A stretch of 64,000 bases of DNA. Origin: Vagococcus entomophilus. GTDB lineage: Bacteria > Bacillota > Bacilli > Lactobacillales > Vagococcaceae. The notes beneath the pieces are model-generated. The model was given only the letters and a program-made list of their open reading frames with translations, was not told the origin of the DNA and did no database searches. Within the stretch, counting starts at the first letter, position 1. The number at the start of each line of letters is the position of its first letter. Below, piece after piece: positions 1 through 8,764 of the stretch. The stretch covers positions 1,178,001-1,242,000 of the forward strand of contig NZ_NGJZ01000001.1 of NCBI RefSeq assembly GCF_003987595.1. Direction: 5' to 3'. A program made the position numbers and the translations under genes.

Positions 1-249
1 CTTGGGAGCATTTGACCACTTTGGTCCTCCAATCGCTCCTAGTAAAATTGCATCTGCTTCCTGACAGGCTTTTAAGGTAGTCTTAGGTAAAGGGGTGCCT
101 GTTGAGTCAATTGCACATCCTCCAAAATCATATCGTTCAATTTTATAATCAAGACCGTACTTTGGTGTAAGTTGGTTTAACACTTGAATTCCTGCATCCA
201 TTATTTCTGGTCCAATCCCATCTCCTGGCAATGCTACAATTTTTTTCAT
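1..249 (-). CDS. leuB: 3-isopropylmalate dehydrogenase, N-terminal part (gene runs off left edge)
   Basis: Only the first 83 codons are present. The start ATG (249-247) overlaps the leuA stop codon as ATGA, so the two genes are translationally coupled. The N-terminus reads [17 protein letters not shown], the nucleotide-binding opening of the isocitrate/isopropylmalate dehydrogenase family, and [10 protein letters not shown] follows near the window edge, which is typical of LeuB. In the pathway it oxidises and decarboxylates 3-isopropylmalate with NAD+ to give 2-ketoisocaproate, the leucine precursor. leuC and leuD probably lie beyond the edge; that is inference. Confidence 0.93.
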   Translation of the reverse strand, partial: MKKIVALPGDGIGPEIMDAGIQVLNQLTPKYGLDYKIERYDFGGCAIDSTGTPLPKTTLKACQEADAILLGAIGGPKWSNAPK

Positions 250-1793
250 CTGACTTGTACTCCTTTAATTCCAATTATCTTTTCTTCCTTTTTTACTTGT
301 CCACTTGCTTGAATGTAAGCTTTTGCTGAAGCTTGTAGGACATCAAAGTCAATACCAACCCCGTTAAAAGCATGTCCTGTTTCTTTATTTTCGAGTGAAA
401 TCCTTACCTCTGCCTGAGCATCTTCTCCTTCTGTCACACTGCGAATACTATAGCGTTGAAGTGCAACACTTTGCTTCATGATTCGGTCAATTGTGTTATA
501 AATTGCTTGAATACTTCCTGCGCCAACAGCTGAATCCGTGTGTGTTTCTCCACTAGCGTCTTGAATTGTCACAATCGCGCCTTGTCTACCACCAGAAACA
601 AACTGGAGTTGCAATTGTTCCAATTGATAGTCTTGGACTGCTTCGTTTGTTTGTCCTGTCATCAATGCCTCTAAGTCTTCCTCGGTCACTTGTTTTTTCT
701 TATCCGCTAAGTCTTTAAACTTTTTGAACGCTTCTCTTACCTCATTTTCTGTTAAATGATACCCCATTCCTTCAATCCGATTGACAAATGCATGTCTTCC
801 TGAAAGTTTTCCAAGCGGTAAAGCATTTGTTTTGACCCCAACTAAGGACGGCGTAATAATCTCATAAGTACTAGGATTTTTTAGAACTCCATCTTGGTGA
901 ATACCCGATTCGTGTGCATATGCATTCGCACCAATAATCGCTTTGTTTCGAGGAATAGCCACTCCAGATAGTCGACTAACCAAATCACTCGTTCTTTTGG
1001 TTTCTTGCAAGACAATCCCAGATTTATATGGATAAAGGTCTTTGCGAATATAAAGTGCTAGTGCTACTTCTTCCAGTGCTGTATTGCCAGCCCGCTCCCC
1101 AATTCCATTGACTGTCCCTTCCACTCTGGTCGCACCATTTTCAATCGCAGCAAGTGCATTGGCGCTCGCCATCCCCAAATCATCATGGCAGTGAGAGGAA
1201 AATGTTACCTCTGAAAAGTTAGGAATATTTTCTTTAAGATAGCGGAATAGTGCCCCAAACTCAGTTGGATTGGAATAGCCTACCGTATCAGGAATATTGA
1301 TAATTGTTGCACCAGCATCGATAGCGGTTTGAACTGCTTGCACCAAAAAATTTTTTTCAGTTCGAGTAGCATCCTCAGGAGAGAATTGAACTTGTGAGAA
1401 TTTAGTTTTTGCATAGGATACATGCTCCTTGATTGAAGCAAGAACTTCTTGTTCATTCATATGCAATTTATGTTCCATGTGAATGGGACTAGTCGCAATA
1501 AAAACATGAATTTGCGGATAAACAGCATCTGCAAGCGCTTCGGCTACTCGATCAATATCTTTTTTATTACAACGAGCAAGTGCCGTTACAGCTGTCTGTT
1601 TGAGTGATCTTGCAATGGCTTGCACTGCTTCAAAATCTCCTTGCGAACTAATCGGAAAGCCGGCCTCAATCACATCGATGCCCCATTTCTCAAGTTGTTT
1701 AGCAACCTGAACTTTTTCTTGCGTATTAAAATTAACTCCTGGTGTTTGTTCCCCGTCTCTAAGTGATGTGTCAAAAAATTGAATGTTTTTCAT
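246..1793 (-). CDS. leuA: 2-isopropylmalate synthase
   Basis: First committed step of leucine synthesis: condenses acetyl-CoA with 2-ketoisovalerate in the cytoplasm. From the ATG at 1793 the protein has 515 residues, the usual length. The catalytic motif [12 protein letters not shown] is at residues 8-19 and the metal-binding SHCHDD motif is near residue 203; the C-terminal third is the LeuA regulatory domain where leucine normally feeds back. The open frame extends upstream to 1895, but that part reads through the attenuator terminator. AAGGAGAG sits just before the 1793 ATG, so this start is chosen. leuB overlaps its stop. Confidence 0.96.
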   Translation of the reverse strand: MKNIQFFDTSLRDGEQTPGVNFNTQEKVQVAKQLEKWGIDVIEAGFPISSQGDFEAVQAIARSLKQTAVTALARCNKKDIDRVAEALADAVYPQIHVFIATSPIHMEHKLHMNEQEVLASIKEHVSYAKTKFSQVQFSPEDATRTEKNFLVQAVQTAIDAGATIINIPDTVGYSNPTEFGALFRYLKENIPNFSEVTFSSHCHDDLGMASANALAAIENGATRVEGTVNGIGERAGNTALEEVALALYIRKDLYPYKSGIVLQETKRTSDLVSRLSGVAIPRNKAIIGANAYAHESGIHQDGVLKNPSTYEIITPSLVGVKTNALPLGKLSGRHAFVNRIEGMGYHLTENEVREAFKKFKDLADKKKQVTEEDLEALMTGQTNEAVQDYQLEQLQLQFVSGGRQGAIVTIQDASGETHTDSAVGAGSIQAIYNTIDRIMKQSVALQRYSIRSVTEGEDAQAEVRISLENKETGHAFNGVGIDFDVLQASAKAYIQASGQVKKEEKIIGIKGVQVR

Positions 1794-1824
1794 TTTATTT
1801 CTCTCCTTTTGTAATTGATTCAAT

Positions 1825-1920
1825 AAAAAAAGCACCCCACCTTGTGGAGTGCTTTGAGCCCCACGCAGCGAATGCAGAAACAGGACTCCCAACAACTGAA
1901 AATTTCAGTGTTCTGAGCCC
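1825..1920 (-). terminator. leucine attenuator (leader terminator)
   Basis: A 10-bp stem with a 3-nt loop (1852-1831) is followed by a T run (1830-1825), immediately before leuA. Upstream there are two copies of GGGCTC, at 1920-1915 and 1861-1856; either can pair with GAGTCC at 1888-1883. GGAGT at 1889-1885 can also pair with ACTCC (1850-1846) in the left arm of the terminator. These mutually exclusive pairings fit switching between termination and readthrough. The alternative folds are inferred from complementarity; the terminator itself is plain in the sequence. Confidence 0.85.
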
Positions 1921-1977
1921 TTACAATAATAATAAAGTTGTCATTTGATTGTTTCGCTTGCTTGTCATGGGATTCAT
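1921..1977 (-). CDS. leuL: leu operon leader peptide
   Basis: An 18-residue ORF, MNPMTSKRNNQMTTLLLL, ends with four consecutive leucine codons (TTA TTA TTA TTG) followed directly by TAA. It lies between the leu promoter and a rho-independent terminator that precedes leuA. A ribosome waiting for charged tRNA-Leu at these codons would change the folding of the RNA downstream, the classic attenuation arrangement also known for lactic acid bacterial leu operons. The ribosome binding site is weak (GAAAGAAG). An inner ATG giving MTTLLLL is also possible. Confidence 0.85.
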   Translation of the reverse strand: MNPMTSKRNNQMTTLLLL

Positions 1978-2027
1978 CGTGTCAACTTCTTTCTGAATTA
2001 TTTGATAATTCTAATTATTATAACAAT

Positions 2028-2056
2028 AAGATACCTCTATTCCATCATAATGTCAA
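2028..2056 (-). promoter_or_regulatory. leu operon promoter
   Basis: TTGACA at 2056-2051 and TATCTT at 2033-2028 are separated by 17 bp, pointing toward the leader peptide and leuA. A second -10-like TATAAT lies at 2022-2017. Between promoter and leader peptide there are A/T-rich motifs with partial resemblance to a CodY box, but the match is weak. Confidence 0.7.
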
Positions 2057-2060
2057 GAAT

Positions 2061-2090
2061 AAATAAAAAAAACCCAGCATTTCTGCCGAG
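2061..2090 (-). terminator. terminator of the 2213-2641 gene
   Basis: CTCGGCA / TGCTGGG stem closed by a GAAA tetraloop (2090-2073) and followed by eight T residues on the minus strand. It is placed between the end of the gene at 2213 and the leu promoter. The rest of the gap 2100-2212 shows nothing recognisable. Confidence 0.75.
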
Positions 2091-2212
2091 AAAAAAAGAG
2101 CGCTTTTTTATTTTTTCAAAAAATTGTTGTTAGATATATCTACATAATATATAAAAACCTTGTAAAAGTAAAGATGAGAATGATTACATTTCAATTAAAT
2201 AACCTAGCTTAA

Positions 2213-2641
2213 TTATTTCATAAGCGTAGTAGTCATCTTTTGAATACAAAAAGAAATGACTTCTGTTGCTTGATCTTGCTTTTCTTCTGATTGGTTAAAT
2301 GCTACTTCATCGATACTTCCATTTTCTGCATCTAAGGATGCTGTCATTTCTTTGCAACCAGCTACATAGTTTTGAAAAGACTTTTCTAATTTTTTATGAA
2401 TTCCAATCACTTTAACCGGTGGTTGTAATGCAGTAATCGCTTGAGATAATTCTAAATACTTGGCTAATCCTTTTTGAAATTCTTTTTCTACCTCAGCTAT
2501 TTTATCTGCTGATATTGTTTTCTTTTCATCAAGAGACTGGCGAACCTCTTCAAAATATGGATGCATAGCTTCTCCAGTTTTTTCTGTTTCAGTAATTAAA
2601 TCATTAATTTTTTGTACATAATAACCCAAATTTGGTCTCAA
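2213..2641 (-). CDS. conserved hypothetical helical protein, 142 aa
   Basis: I do not recognise this protein. It is 142 residues, acidic, almost entirely predicted helix (long stretches rich in E, K, Q, L) with no signal peptide or membrane segment, so probably cytoplasmic. The start codon is TTG at 2641, preceded by GGGAGG at a good distance. It stands alone between pncB-nadE and the leu operon and has its own terminator. No enzyme motif or metal site is visible. Confidence 0.7.
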   Translation of the reverse strand: MRPNLGYYVQKINDLITETEKTGEAMHPYFEEVRQSLDEKKTISADKIAEVEKEFQKGLAKYLELSQAITALQPPVKVIGIHKKLEKSFQNYVAGCKEMTASLDAENGSIDEVAFNQSEEKQDQATEVISFCIQKMTTTLMK

Positions 2642-2734
2642 TTTTATTCCTCCCTTTTATCTACACTTTCATTTTACTCTTTTTTTCATTTTAAAAAAAG
2701 ATTTAAAAAAAATTTAAATGGAATTCTTATTTTA

Positions 2735-2774
2735 ATAAAATAAGAGCTCAGGCATTTAGATGTCTTCGCTCTTA
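2735..2774 (-). terminator. terminator after nadE
   Basis: Long hairpin with outer arms TAAGAGC (2774-2768 and 2747-2741, complementary) and an imperfect inner stem around AGACAT/ATGCCT, followed on the minus strand by TTTTATT. It ends the pncB-nadE transcript. Confidence 0.7.
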
Positions 2775-2807
2775 CTCTAGCTCTAAATTTTCAGACTACA
2801 CTATCAA

Positions 2808-3635
2808 TCATTTCCAAAAATCATCAAAAATCGTAATAGGCAAATGACGTTTATGCTCTGTTTTGATAAACCAATTTTCAATGGTTTTTGCTGCTTGTTC
2901 AGAAACTTCTTTTCCTTCCAAATAATCATCAATATCATCATATGTGACACCCAGCGCTACCTCATCTGCTACAAGTGGTTTGCCGTCTTCTAAATCTGCT
3001 GTTGGTACTTTTGTATAAATTGCAGCATCTGCTCCTAATTCTTTTAATAATAACTTTCCTTGACGCTTGTTCAAACGAAACAGAGGCAAAATATCTGCAC
3101 CTCCGTCACCGAATTTTGTAAAGAAACCTGTGACATTTTCTGCAGCATGATCTGTTCCAACTACAGCTCCTTTAAGTTGCCCAGCAATAGCATATTGTGT
3201 AAGCATCCGTTCTCTTGCTTTCATATTCCCTTTGACAAAGTCTTGTACTTCAACGCCGGCTGCTTGAATGGCTCCAACTGCCGCGTCGACTCCTGGTTTG
3301 ATGTTTACTCGAAGTGATTGGTCTGGTTGAATAAATTCCAGCGCTTTCTTAGCATCTGCTTCATCAGCTTGTTCGCCATAAGGCAAACGAACAGCTATAA
3401 ACTGATATGTGTCATCGCCAGTTTCTTCACGTAATTCTTCCATTGCTAATTGGGATAAACGACCCGCAAGTGACGAATCTTGTCCTCCACTAATTCCTAG
3501 TACTAATGTTTTTAAAAAAACGTGTTTCTTAAAGTAAGCTTTGATGAATTCAATGCTAATTCTTATTTCTTCCTTGGCATCAATCTCTGGTTTGACAGAT
3601 AATTCACCAATAATTCGTTGTTGCAATTCTCTCAT
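2808..3635 (-). CDS. nadE: NH3-dependent NAD+ synthetase
   Basis: Converts nicotinate adenine dinucleotide to NAD+ using ATP and ammonia. At 275 residues it is the short single-domain form without a glutaminase domain. The PP-loop motif SGGQDSS is at residues 49-55, and [22 protein letters not shown], the substrate-binding region of the family, follows further on. Start ATG at 3635 with GGAGGG before it. It lies 82 bp after pncB on the same strand with only one visible terminator after it, so the two salvage steps are probably co-transcribed. Confidence 0.95.
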   Translation of the reverse strand: MRELQQRIIGELSVKPEIDAKEEIRISIEFIKAYFKKHVFLKTLVLGISGGQDSSLAGRLSQLAMEELREETGDDTYQFIAVRLPYGEQADEADAKKALEFIQPDQSLRVNIKPGVDAAVGAIQAAGVEVQDFVKGNMKARERMLTQYAIAGQLKGAVVGTDHAAENVTGFFTKFGDGGADILPLFRLNKRQGKLLLKELGADAAIYTKVPTADLEDGKPLVADEVALGVTYDDIDDYLEGKEVSEQAAKTIENWFIKTEHKRHLPITIFDDFWK

Positions 3636-3717
3636 CCTTATCCCTCCAACAAGTTTATAGATTTATTATATCATAATTTCAGTCACATGTAATATTTTGT
3701 CACATAGATTTCACTTT

Positions 3718-5187
3718 CTATTTTTGTTGCATTTTTGCTACATCTAAACGAACTTGCTTGATCACGTTCATCTTATGATCCCAACATTTTTGTGACAAAT
3801 CAACTGGGTACTTTTGTGGATTTAGATCGCGTTTGTATTCTTCCCAAAGAGAGTCCAAATGCTTATTCGTATCTGCCTTAATCTGTGACAAACTTGGTAA
3901 GTCATAGACGATTTTCCCATTTTGATAGATTTCTTGTAAGACAGGGCGAGCCACAAATTCACTGACCATTTTACTAATATACGTATGGACAGGATGAAAC
4001 ATGTAGAGACTCTCTTCTTCTCTAGGATCTTCGTCCCAAAGAGTTATGTAATCTCCTTCAGATTTTCCACCTTGTTTTCTCGTAATACGCCAAACTTGTT
4101 TTTTACCAGGAGTGGAAACTTTTTCTGCATTGCCTGATAACTTGATTGTATCAACCATTTCTCCGTGATCATTTTCGATTGATACCAGTTTGTATACCGC
4201 TCCCAAAGCTGGTTGATCGAAGGCGGTAATTAGTTTAGTGCCTACACCCCAAACATCGATTTTTGCGCGTTGCATTTTTAAGTTTAAAATGGTGCCTTCA
4301 TCTAAATCATTAGAAGCATAGACTTTTGCTTCCGTAAACCCAGCTTCATCTAGTTGGTTGCGCACTTTTTTAGAAATATAAGCCATATCTCCACTATCAA
4401 TACGCACACCTAAAAAATTAATCTGATCACCCATTTCCTTTGCTACTCTGATCGCACTTGGAACGCCAGAACGCAGAGTGTCATACGTATCGACTAAAAA
4501 GACACAGTTTTTGTGCGTTTTCGCATAAGCCATAAAAGCATCATAATCATTTCGATAAGATTGGACCAAAGAATGCGCATGCGTTCCACTCGTAGGAATC
4601 CCAAAGATTTTTCCAGCACGAACATTACTGGTCGCGTCACATCCACCGATATAAGCAGCTCGCGTTCCCCAAATAGCTGCATCTAGTTCTTGAGCACGTC
4701 TTGTACCAAACTCCATAAGAGGCTCATCCCCCACAACTGATTTGATTCTAGCCGCTTTTGTCGCAATCAAAGTTTGATAATTAACAATATTTAATAATGC
4801 TGTTTCAATCAATTGGCATTGAGGTAAGGGACCTTCTACTTGAACGATTGGTTCATTTGCAAAAACAAGTTCCCCTTCCTTCGCCGAACGAATCGTACAT
4901 TGAAATTTAAAATTTTTGAGATACGTTAAAAATTCTTCTGGATATTCTTCTACTTCTCTTAGATAGTTCAAATCATTTTCAGTAAATTTTAGATTTTCGA
5001 TATAATGAACAAATCTCTCTAATCCTGCAAAGACTGCATAGCCATGTTTGAACGGCATTTCTCGAAAATAGCATTCAAAAACCGCTTTTGTATTATCTCT
5101 ACCTAATTCCCAATAGGTCTTCATCATATTAATTTGGTATAAATCTGTATGCAAGGTTAAACTGTCGTCGACATAGGTCTTTTTCAT
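3718..5187 (-). CDS. pncB: nicotinate phosphoribosyltransferase
   Basis: Joins nicotinate to PRPP to make nicotinate mononucleotide, the entry step of NAD salvage (Preiss-Handler route). The 489-residue length and motifs such as TDLYQINMM near the N-terminus, EFGTRRAQ in the middle and GTHAHSLVQ fit the PncB family. An in-frame GTG at 5190 immediately precedes the ATG at 5187; AAGGAG is better spaced for the ATG. An extended -10 (TGATAAAAT) lies upstream of the gene. nadE follows on the same strand, so import-derived nicotinate can go to NAD through this pair. Confidence 0.94.
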   Translation of the reverse strand: MKKTYVDDSLTLHTDLYQINMMKTYWELGRDNTKAVFECYFREMPFKHGYAVFAGLERFVHYIENLKFTENDLNYLREVEEYPEEFLTYLKNFKFQCTIRSAKEGELVFANEPIVQVEGPLPQCQLIETALLNIVNYQTLIATKAARIKSVVGDEPLMEFGTRRAQELDAAIWGTRAAYIGGCDATSNVRAGKIFGIPTSGTHAHSLVQSYRNDYDAFMAYAKTHKNCVFLVDTYDTLRSGVPSAIRVAKEMGDQINFLGVRIDSGDMAYISKKVRNQLDEAGFTEAKVYASNDLDEGTILNLKMQRAKIDVWGVGTKLITAFDQPALGAVYKLVSIENDHGEMVDTIKLSGNAEKVSTPGKKQVWRITRKQGGKSEGDYITLWDEDPREEESLYMFHPVHTYISKMVSEFVARPVLQEIYQNGKIVYDLPSLSQIKADTNKHLDSLWEEYKRDLNPQKYPVDLSQKCWDHKMNVIKQVRLDVAKMQQK

Positions 5188-5352
5188 CACGTTCTCCTTT
5201 TCATTACAAGTCTTTTTTCAAACTTGTCCTAAATATTTTATCACTGAATAATAAAAGAAGAAAGAATTTTTAGCGAAAAGATACAGAAATACACATCTTA
5301 TTTTATAAGAATATCCGTATTTTTAGTATTACCTGCTATTTTTCCGATACAA

Positions 5353-5392
5353 TAAAAAAAGCTGTAACCCAATTATATCAAGGGTTACAGCT
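5353..5392 (-). terminator. terminator of the rplJ-rplL transcript
   Basis: Perfect 11-bp stem AGCTGTAACCC / GGGTTACAGCT with an 11-nt loop, followed by seven T residues on the minus strand, right after rplL. Confidence 0.92.
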
Positions 5393-5410
5393 TACAAACT
5401 TGCGTTAAAA

Positions 5411-5779
5411 TTATTTAACTTCTACAGAAGCGCCAGCTTCTTCAAGTTTTGTTTTGATTTCTTCAGCTTCTTCTTTAGAAGCTCCTTCTTTAACTGGTGC
5501 AGGAGCGCCATCAACAACAGCTTTTGCTTCTTTAAGACCTAAGCCAGTGATTTCACGAACTGCTTTGATTACTTTAACTTTTGAATCTCCAGCAGAAGTT
5601 AATTCAACTGTAAATTCAGTTTGTTCAGCAGCCCCACCAGCAGCAGGACCAGCTGCAGCAGCTACAGGAGCAGCAGCAGATACGCCAAATTCTTCTTCGA
5701 TAGCTTTTACTAAGTCGTTTAATTCTAAAATTGTTGATTCTTTCAAATCAGCAATGATTTGTTCAATGTTTAATGCCAT
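5411..5779 (-). CDS. rplL: 50S ribosomal protein L7/L12
   Basis: Flexible stalk protein of the large subunit that recruits translation GTPases. 122 residues from the ATG at 5779, which has GGAGG before it; an in-frame ATG at 5794 is poorer. The N-terminal dimerisation part is followed by an alanine/glycine-rich hinge (about residues 35-52) and the conserved C-terminal domain with [18 protein letters not shown]. It follows rplJ by 45 bp and is probably translated in excess because the stalk carries several L7/L12 dimers per L10. Confidence 0.97.
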   Translation of the reverse strand: MALNIEQIIADLKESTILELNDLVKAIEEEFGVSAAAPVAAAAGPAAGGAAEQTEFTVELTSAGDSKVKVIKAVREITGLGLKEAKAVVDGAPAPVKEGASKEEAEEIKTKLEEAGASVEVK

Positions 5780-5824
5780 TTTAATTTCCTCCAATTATAG
5801 TTGTTTTGTTTTGTTACGCCGCAA

Positions 5825-6331
5825 TTAAGCTGCGTCGCCTTCTTCTTTTGACTCTGCCACAGCATTGACAGCGTAAGCCACATTGCGGACAGGAGCTTGT
5901 AGTACTGATAACAGCATAGATAGTAAACCTTCGCGACTTGGTAATTTTGCAAGTGCCACAACTTCTTCTAGAGAAGCTACTTTCCCTTCAATTACGCCAC
6001 CTTTAATTTCTAATGCTTTTGCTTTTTCAGCAAATTCATCAATAATTTTAGCGGGTGCAACCACGTCTTCTTTACTAAATGCTACTGCTGTTGGTCCAGT
6101 AAAGACATCTTTCATTCCTTCTAATCCAGCTTTTTCAGCTGCACGTGAAAGAATTGAATTTTTAATTACTTTCATTTCAACATTAGCTTCGCGCAATTGT
6201 TTACGTAATTCTGTTACTTCTTCTACTGTTAATCCACGGTAGTCAACAACTACAACAGAAACAGCTTCTGAAAATTTTGCAGAAACTTCGTCTACTAATT
6301 GTGCTTTTTTAGCGATTATTACTTCACTCAT
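5825..6331 (-). CDS. rplJ: 50S ribosomal protein L10
   Basis: Anchors L7/L12 dimers to the ribosome stalk base and, in complex with L7/L12, binds its own leader RNA to limit expression. 168 residues, normal for the family, beginning [16 protein letters not shown] with AGGAGGTG before the ATG. The C-terminus is the helix that binds L7/L12. A typical L10 leader RNA lies directly upstream, so autogenous control is expected. Confidence 0.97.
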   Translation of the reverse strand: MSEVIIAKKAQLVDEVSAKFSEAVSVVVVDYRGLTVEEVTELRKQLREANVEMKVIKNSILSRAAEKAGLEGMKDVFTGPTAVAFSKEDVVAPAKIIDEFAEKAKALEIKGGVIEGKVASLEEVVALAKLPSREGLLSMLLSVLQAPVRNVAYAVNAVAESKEEGDAA

Positions 6332-6344
6332 TTATCTTTCACCT

Positions 6345-6480
6345 CCTGAAAAATGATGGTGGAGTTTTTACTGTAAACAATAAAAAACTCCATGCCACCG
6401 TAGACATAGAGGGACTATTGACAAATTCTCAATATTGTCCTCGGTAGGAAATTAAGGCAAGCCACCTACTGTCTTCGGTA
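6345..6480 (-). ncRNA. L10 leader (rplJL autoregulatory RNA)
   Basis: The RNA begins with ACCGAAGACAGTAGGTG, continues with CCTACCGAGGAC and ends with CTATGTCTACGGTGGCATGG, the conserved blocks of the Firmicutes L10 leader bound by the L10(L12) complex. A further stem GGAGTTTTT / AAAAACTCC (6391-6361) lies between it and the rplJ ribosome binding site and could act as the switchable terminator. Confidence 0.85.
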
Positions 6481-6502
6481 CATATAACTATTAACCTAGA
6501 TA

Positions 6503-6531
6503 AAAGTATCATATATTTCTATCTAGGTCAA
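6503..6531 (-). promoter_or_regulatory. putative rplJ promoter
   Basis: TTGACC and an extended -10 (TGA-TACTTT) are separated by 17 bp between rplA and the L10 leader. The region also forms a 9-bp inverted repeat (6494-6502 with 6520-6528). The -10 match is modest. Confidence 0.5.
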
Positions 6532-6552
6532 TAGATTAAGCAAAATTTCTAA

Positions 6553-7242
6553 TTAAAATGATGCTGCGTCTACTTTTACCCCAGGACCAAATGTTGTTGT
6601 CACTGTGATATTTTTAATGTATTGACCTTTAACAGTCGCAGGTTTGATTTTAACTAAAGTTTCGTTAATTGTTTGGAAGTTTTCTAATAATTTTTCATTA
6701 TCAAATGAAACTTTTCCGATTGGTAAATGTACGTTACCAGCTTTATCAACACGGTAAGTTACTTTACCAGCTTTTACTTCATTAACAGCTTTCGTTACGT
6801 CCATTGTTACAGTACCAGTTTTAGGGTTAGGCATTAAACCTTTTGGTCCTAAGACACGACCTAATTTCCCAACTTCTGCCATCATATCTGGAGTTGCAAC
6901 GATAACATCAAAACCGAACCATCCGCCTTTGATTTTTTCTACTAAATCAGCATCTCCGACAAAATCAGCTCCTGCTGCTTCTGCTTCTTTTGCTTTTTCG
7001 CCTTTAGCAAAAACTAAAACTGTTTGTGTTTTCCCAGTTCCGTTTGGAAGCACAACTGCTCCACGGATTTGTTGGTCTGCTTTTTTAGGGTCAACGTTTA
7101 AGCGGTACGCCACTTCTACAGTTGCGTCGAATTTTGCAATATTTGTTTCTTTCGCTAAAGCGACAGCTTCAACTACTGGATAATTTTTTGTTGTATCAAC
7201 TTTTTTCAATGCATCTTGCATTTTTTTGCTTTTTTTAGCCAT
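6553..7242 (-). CDS. rplA: 50S ribosomal protein L1
   Basis: Forms the mobile L1 arm beside the E site of the large subunit and acts as a translational repressor of the rplK-rplA mRNA in bacteria. 229 residues, standard length, with the family hallmark [11 protein letters not shown] region ([13 protein letters not shown]) and the C-terminal [22 protein letters not shown] at 7242 preceded by AAGGAGG. Downstream of rplK, separated by a 111-bp gap holding a second L1-type RNA motif. Confidence 0.97.
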   Translation of the reverse strand: MAKKSKKMQDALKKVDTTKNYPVVEAVALAKETNIAKFDATVEVAYRLNVDPKKADQQIRGAVVLPNGTGKTQTVLVFAKGEKAKEAEAAGADFVGDADLVEKIKGGWFGFDVIVATPDMMAEVGKLGRVLGPKGLMPNPKTGTVTMDVTKAVNEVKAGKVTYRVDKAGNVHLPIGKVSFDNEKLLENFQTINETLVKIKPATVKGQYIKNITVTTTFGPGVKVDAASF

Positions 7243-7260
7243 TTTGTTTCCTCCTTGAAT

Positions 7261-7288
7261 GTGGTTATAACGGTAGAACCTCCCACGA
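7261..7288 (-). promoter_or_regulatory. putative L1-binding RNA motif before rplA
   Basis: CGTGGGAGG ... ACCAC in the rplK-rplA gap folds so that the GTGG and CCAC ends pair around an internal bulge. It resembles the motif in front of rplK (7801-7843) and the L1 site on 23S rRNA. Function is inferred from the duplicated motif. Confidence 0.5.
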
Positions 7289-7353
7289 GAGTCATATCTT
7301 TCAATATGAAACCGACTGAGAAGCTACTTCCGGGCGGTTACGTTTTACTGAAA

Positions 7354-7779
7354 TTATTCAGAAACAGTAATCCCCATGCTTCGTGCAGTACCTTCAACCA
7401 TGCGCATAGCAGCTTCGATATCTGCAGCGTTTAGGTCTTGCATTTTTGTGGTTGCGATTTCTTTTACTTGATCTTTTGTAACAGATGCAACTTTAACTTT
7501 ATTTGGTTCGCCTGACCCTTTTTCCACTTTTGCAGCTTTTTTAAGTAATACTGCAGCGGGTGGTGTTTTCGTAATAAATGTAAATGAACGGTCTTCGTAT
7601 ACAGAAATTACAACTGGGATAATTAAACCAGCTTGCTCTGAAGTGCGTGCATTAAATTCTTTACAGAATCCCATAATGTTCACACCTGCTTGTCCTAATG
7701 CTGGACCTACTGGTGGAGCTGGATTTGCTTTACCTGCAGGAATTTGCAATTTCACTAATTTTTCTACTTTCTTTGCCAC
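7354..7779 (-). CDS. rplK: 50S ribosomal protein L11
   Basis: Base of the GTPase-associated centre; also needed for RelA-type stringent sensing. From the GTG at 7779 the protein is 141 residues, exactly the usual size, starting with [27 protein letters not shown]-type sequence; AAGGAGG lies 8 nt upstream. An upstream in-frame extension to 7848 crosses the leader RNA and is not likely to be translated. First gene of the rplK-rplA unit. Confidence 0.96.
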   Translation of the reverse strand: MAKKVEKLVKLQIPAGKANPAPPVGPALGQAGVNIMGFCKEFNARTSEQAGLIIPVVISVYEDRSFTFITKTPPAAVLLKKAAKVEKGSGEPNKVKVASVTKDQVKEIATTKMQDLNAADIEAAMRMVEGTARSMGITVSE

Positions 7780-7800
7780 GAGACATACCTCCTTAAGTCC

Positions 7801-7843
7801 GTGATGTGGTTGAATGGAGCTAAAAATTTCTCCTCCCACGTCT
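7801..7843 (-). promoter_or_regulatory. L1-binding leader motif before rplK
   Basis: GACGTGGGAGG ... AACCACATCACGG immediately before the rplK ribosome binding site, the form expected for the L1 repressor site in the L11 operon leader. Two further perfect hairpins precede it (CTTTTGC/GCAAAAG and AATAAGAG/CTCTTATT). Confidence 0.6.
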
Positions 7844-7912
7844 TGCAATAAGAGTTCGTGCTCTTATTTTCTTTTGCATAGCAAAAGACGTACGTAAAAT
7901 ACGCACTCTAAT

Positions 7913-7941
7913 ATTATAGAGGGAATCCAATTTTTTTGCAA
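7913..7941 (-). promoter_or_regulatory. rplK-rplA promoter
   Basis: TTGCAA at 7941-7936 and TATAAT at 7918-7913 with a 17-bp spacer, giving a leader of about 125 nt before rplK. Confidence 0.8.
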
Positions 7942-8075
7942 GTTTTTCTTTTGATAATTTATTACTTTTGTACATTTCAATCGCAATCTTCACTTCTTGT
8001 TTTTTTTTCTTCCGCTTCAAATCTATTTATGATAGTATCTAATCATTAATAAACTTGTCAGAATGGAGAATTTTT

Positions 8076-8744
8076 GTGCAGACAGAACAATTTAGAAGTG
8101 TTTTTGATATTATTGGACCAGTTATGATTGGGCCGAGCAGCTCCCATACTGCTGGTGCTGCTCGAATCGGCAAAGTCGTTCGGCAAATCTTTGGCGAACA
8201 ACCCACACAAGTTGATATTTTCCTTTATGAGTCGTTTGCCAAAACTTATCGAGGTCACGGGACTGATATCGCCCTGGTTGGAGGCTTACTGGGAATGGGG
8301 CCTGACGATTCCAGATTAAGTGAGTCCTTAAAAATCGCACATGAAAATGGAATGGAAGTTTTATTTGTACCCAAAAAGGAAAAAGCGGAGCATCCAAATA
8401 TGGTGCGTATGGATGTGTCAAATGGCACACACGCTCTTAGCGTTACGGGCATTTCAATTGGAGGAGGCAACATCCAAATTTCCGAGTTGAATGGCTTTAA
8501 ATTAAACTTAACTTTAGGTATTCCAACTATTATTATTGTCCACCAAGACGTTCCTGGTATGATTGCCAAAGTGACTCAAACTCTCTCTAATTTTGGAATC
8601 AACATTGGAACGATGACCGTGACACGAGAATCAAAAGGTGAAAAAGCTATCATGATTATTGAAATTGATCAACCAGATATTGGCAATTTATTGGAAGAAA
8701 TAAAGGAACTGGATGATTTATATAGTGCCACTTTTTTTAAATAA
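8076..8744 (+). CDS. sdaAB: L-serine dehydratase, beta subunit
   Basis: Small subunit of the iron-sulfur L-serine dehydratase that deaminates serine to pyruvate and ammonia. From the GTG at 8076 it has 222 residues; GGAG stands 7 nt before. The N-terminal region carries the GPSSSHTAGAAR motif of the family, and an ACT domain fills about residues 148-222 (VPGMIAKVTQTLSNFGINIG), a likely serine-sensing module. An upstream TTG at 8055 is in frame but lacks a ribosome binding site. The alpha subunit follows after 20 bp. Confidence 0.95.
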   Translation: MQTEQFRSVFDIIGPVMIGPSSSHTAGAARIGKVVRQIFGEQPTQVDIFLYESFAKTYRGHGTDIALVGGLLGMGPDDSRLSESLKIAHENGMEVLFVPKKEKAEHPNMVRMDVSNGTHALSVTGISIGGGNIQISELNGFKLNLTLGIPTIIIVHQDVPGMIAKVTQTLSNFGINIGTMTVTRESKGEKAIMIIEIDQPDIGNLLEEIKELDDLYSATFFK

Positions 8745-8764
8745 CATTATTTAGGAGGAAAAAT

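Noticed and set aside
246-1895. Longer leuA start at 1895
   Set aside because: The first 34 residues are encoded by the attenuator hairpin; AAGGAG lies just before the ATG at 1793.
1825-1920. T-box leader for leuA
   Set aside because: No TGGNACCGCG-type T-box sequence; four Leu codons in a leader ORF explain the region better.
2041-2133. Plus-strand ORF with AAAAGAGCGCTTTTTT hairpin
   Set aside because: No gene context; the A/T-only stem is probably part of the terminator region on the other strand.
5454-6242. Plus-strand ORFs opposite rplL and rplJ
   Set aside because: Mirror frames of alanine- and glutamate-rich ribosomal protein genes.
7820-8020. 66-residue basic ORF upstream of rplK
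   Set aside because: It overlaps the rplK promoter and leader structures, has poor start context, and its lysine richness comes from A-rich promoter DNA.
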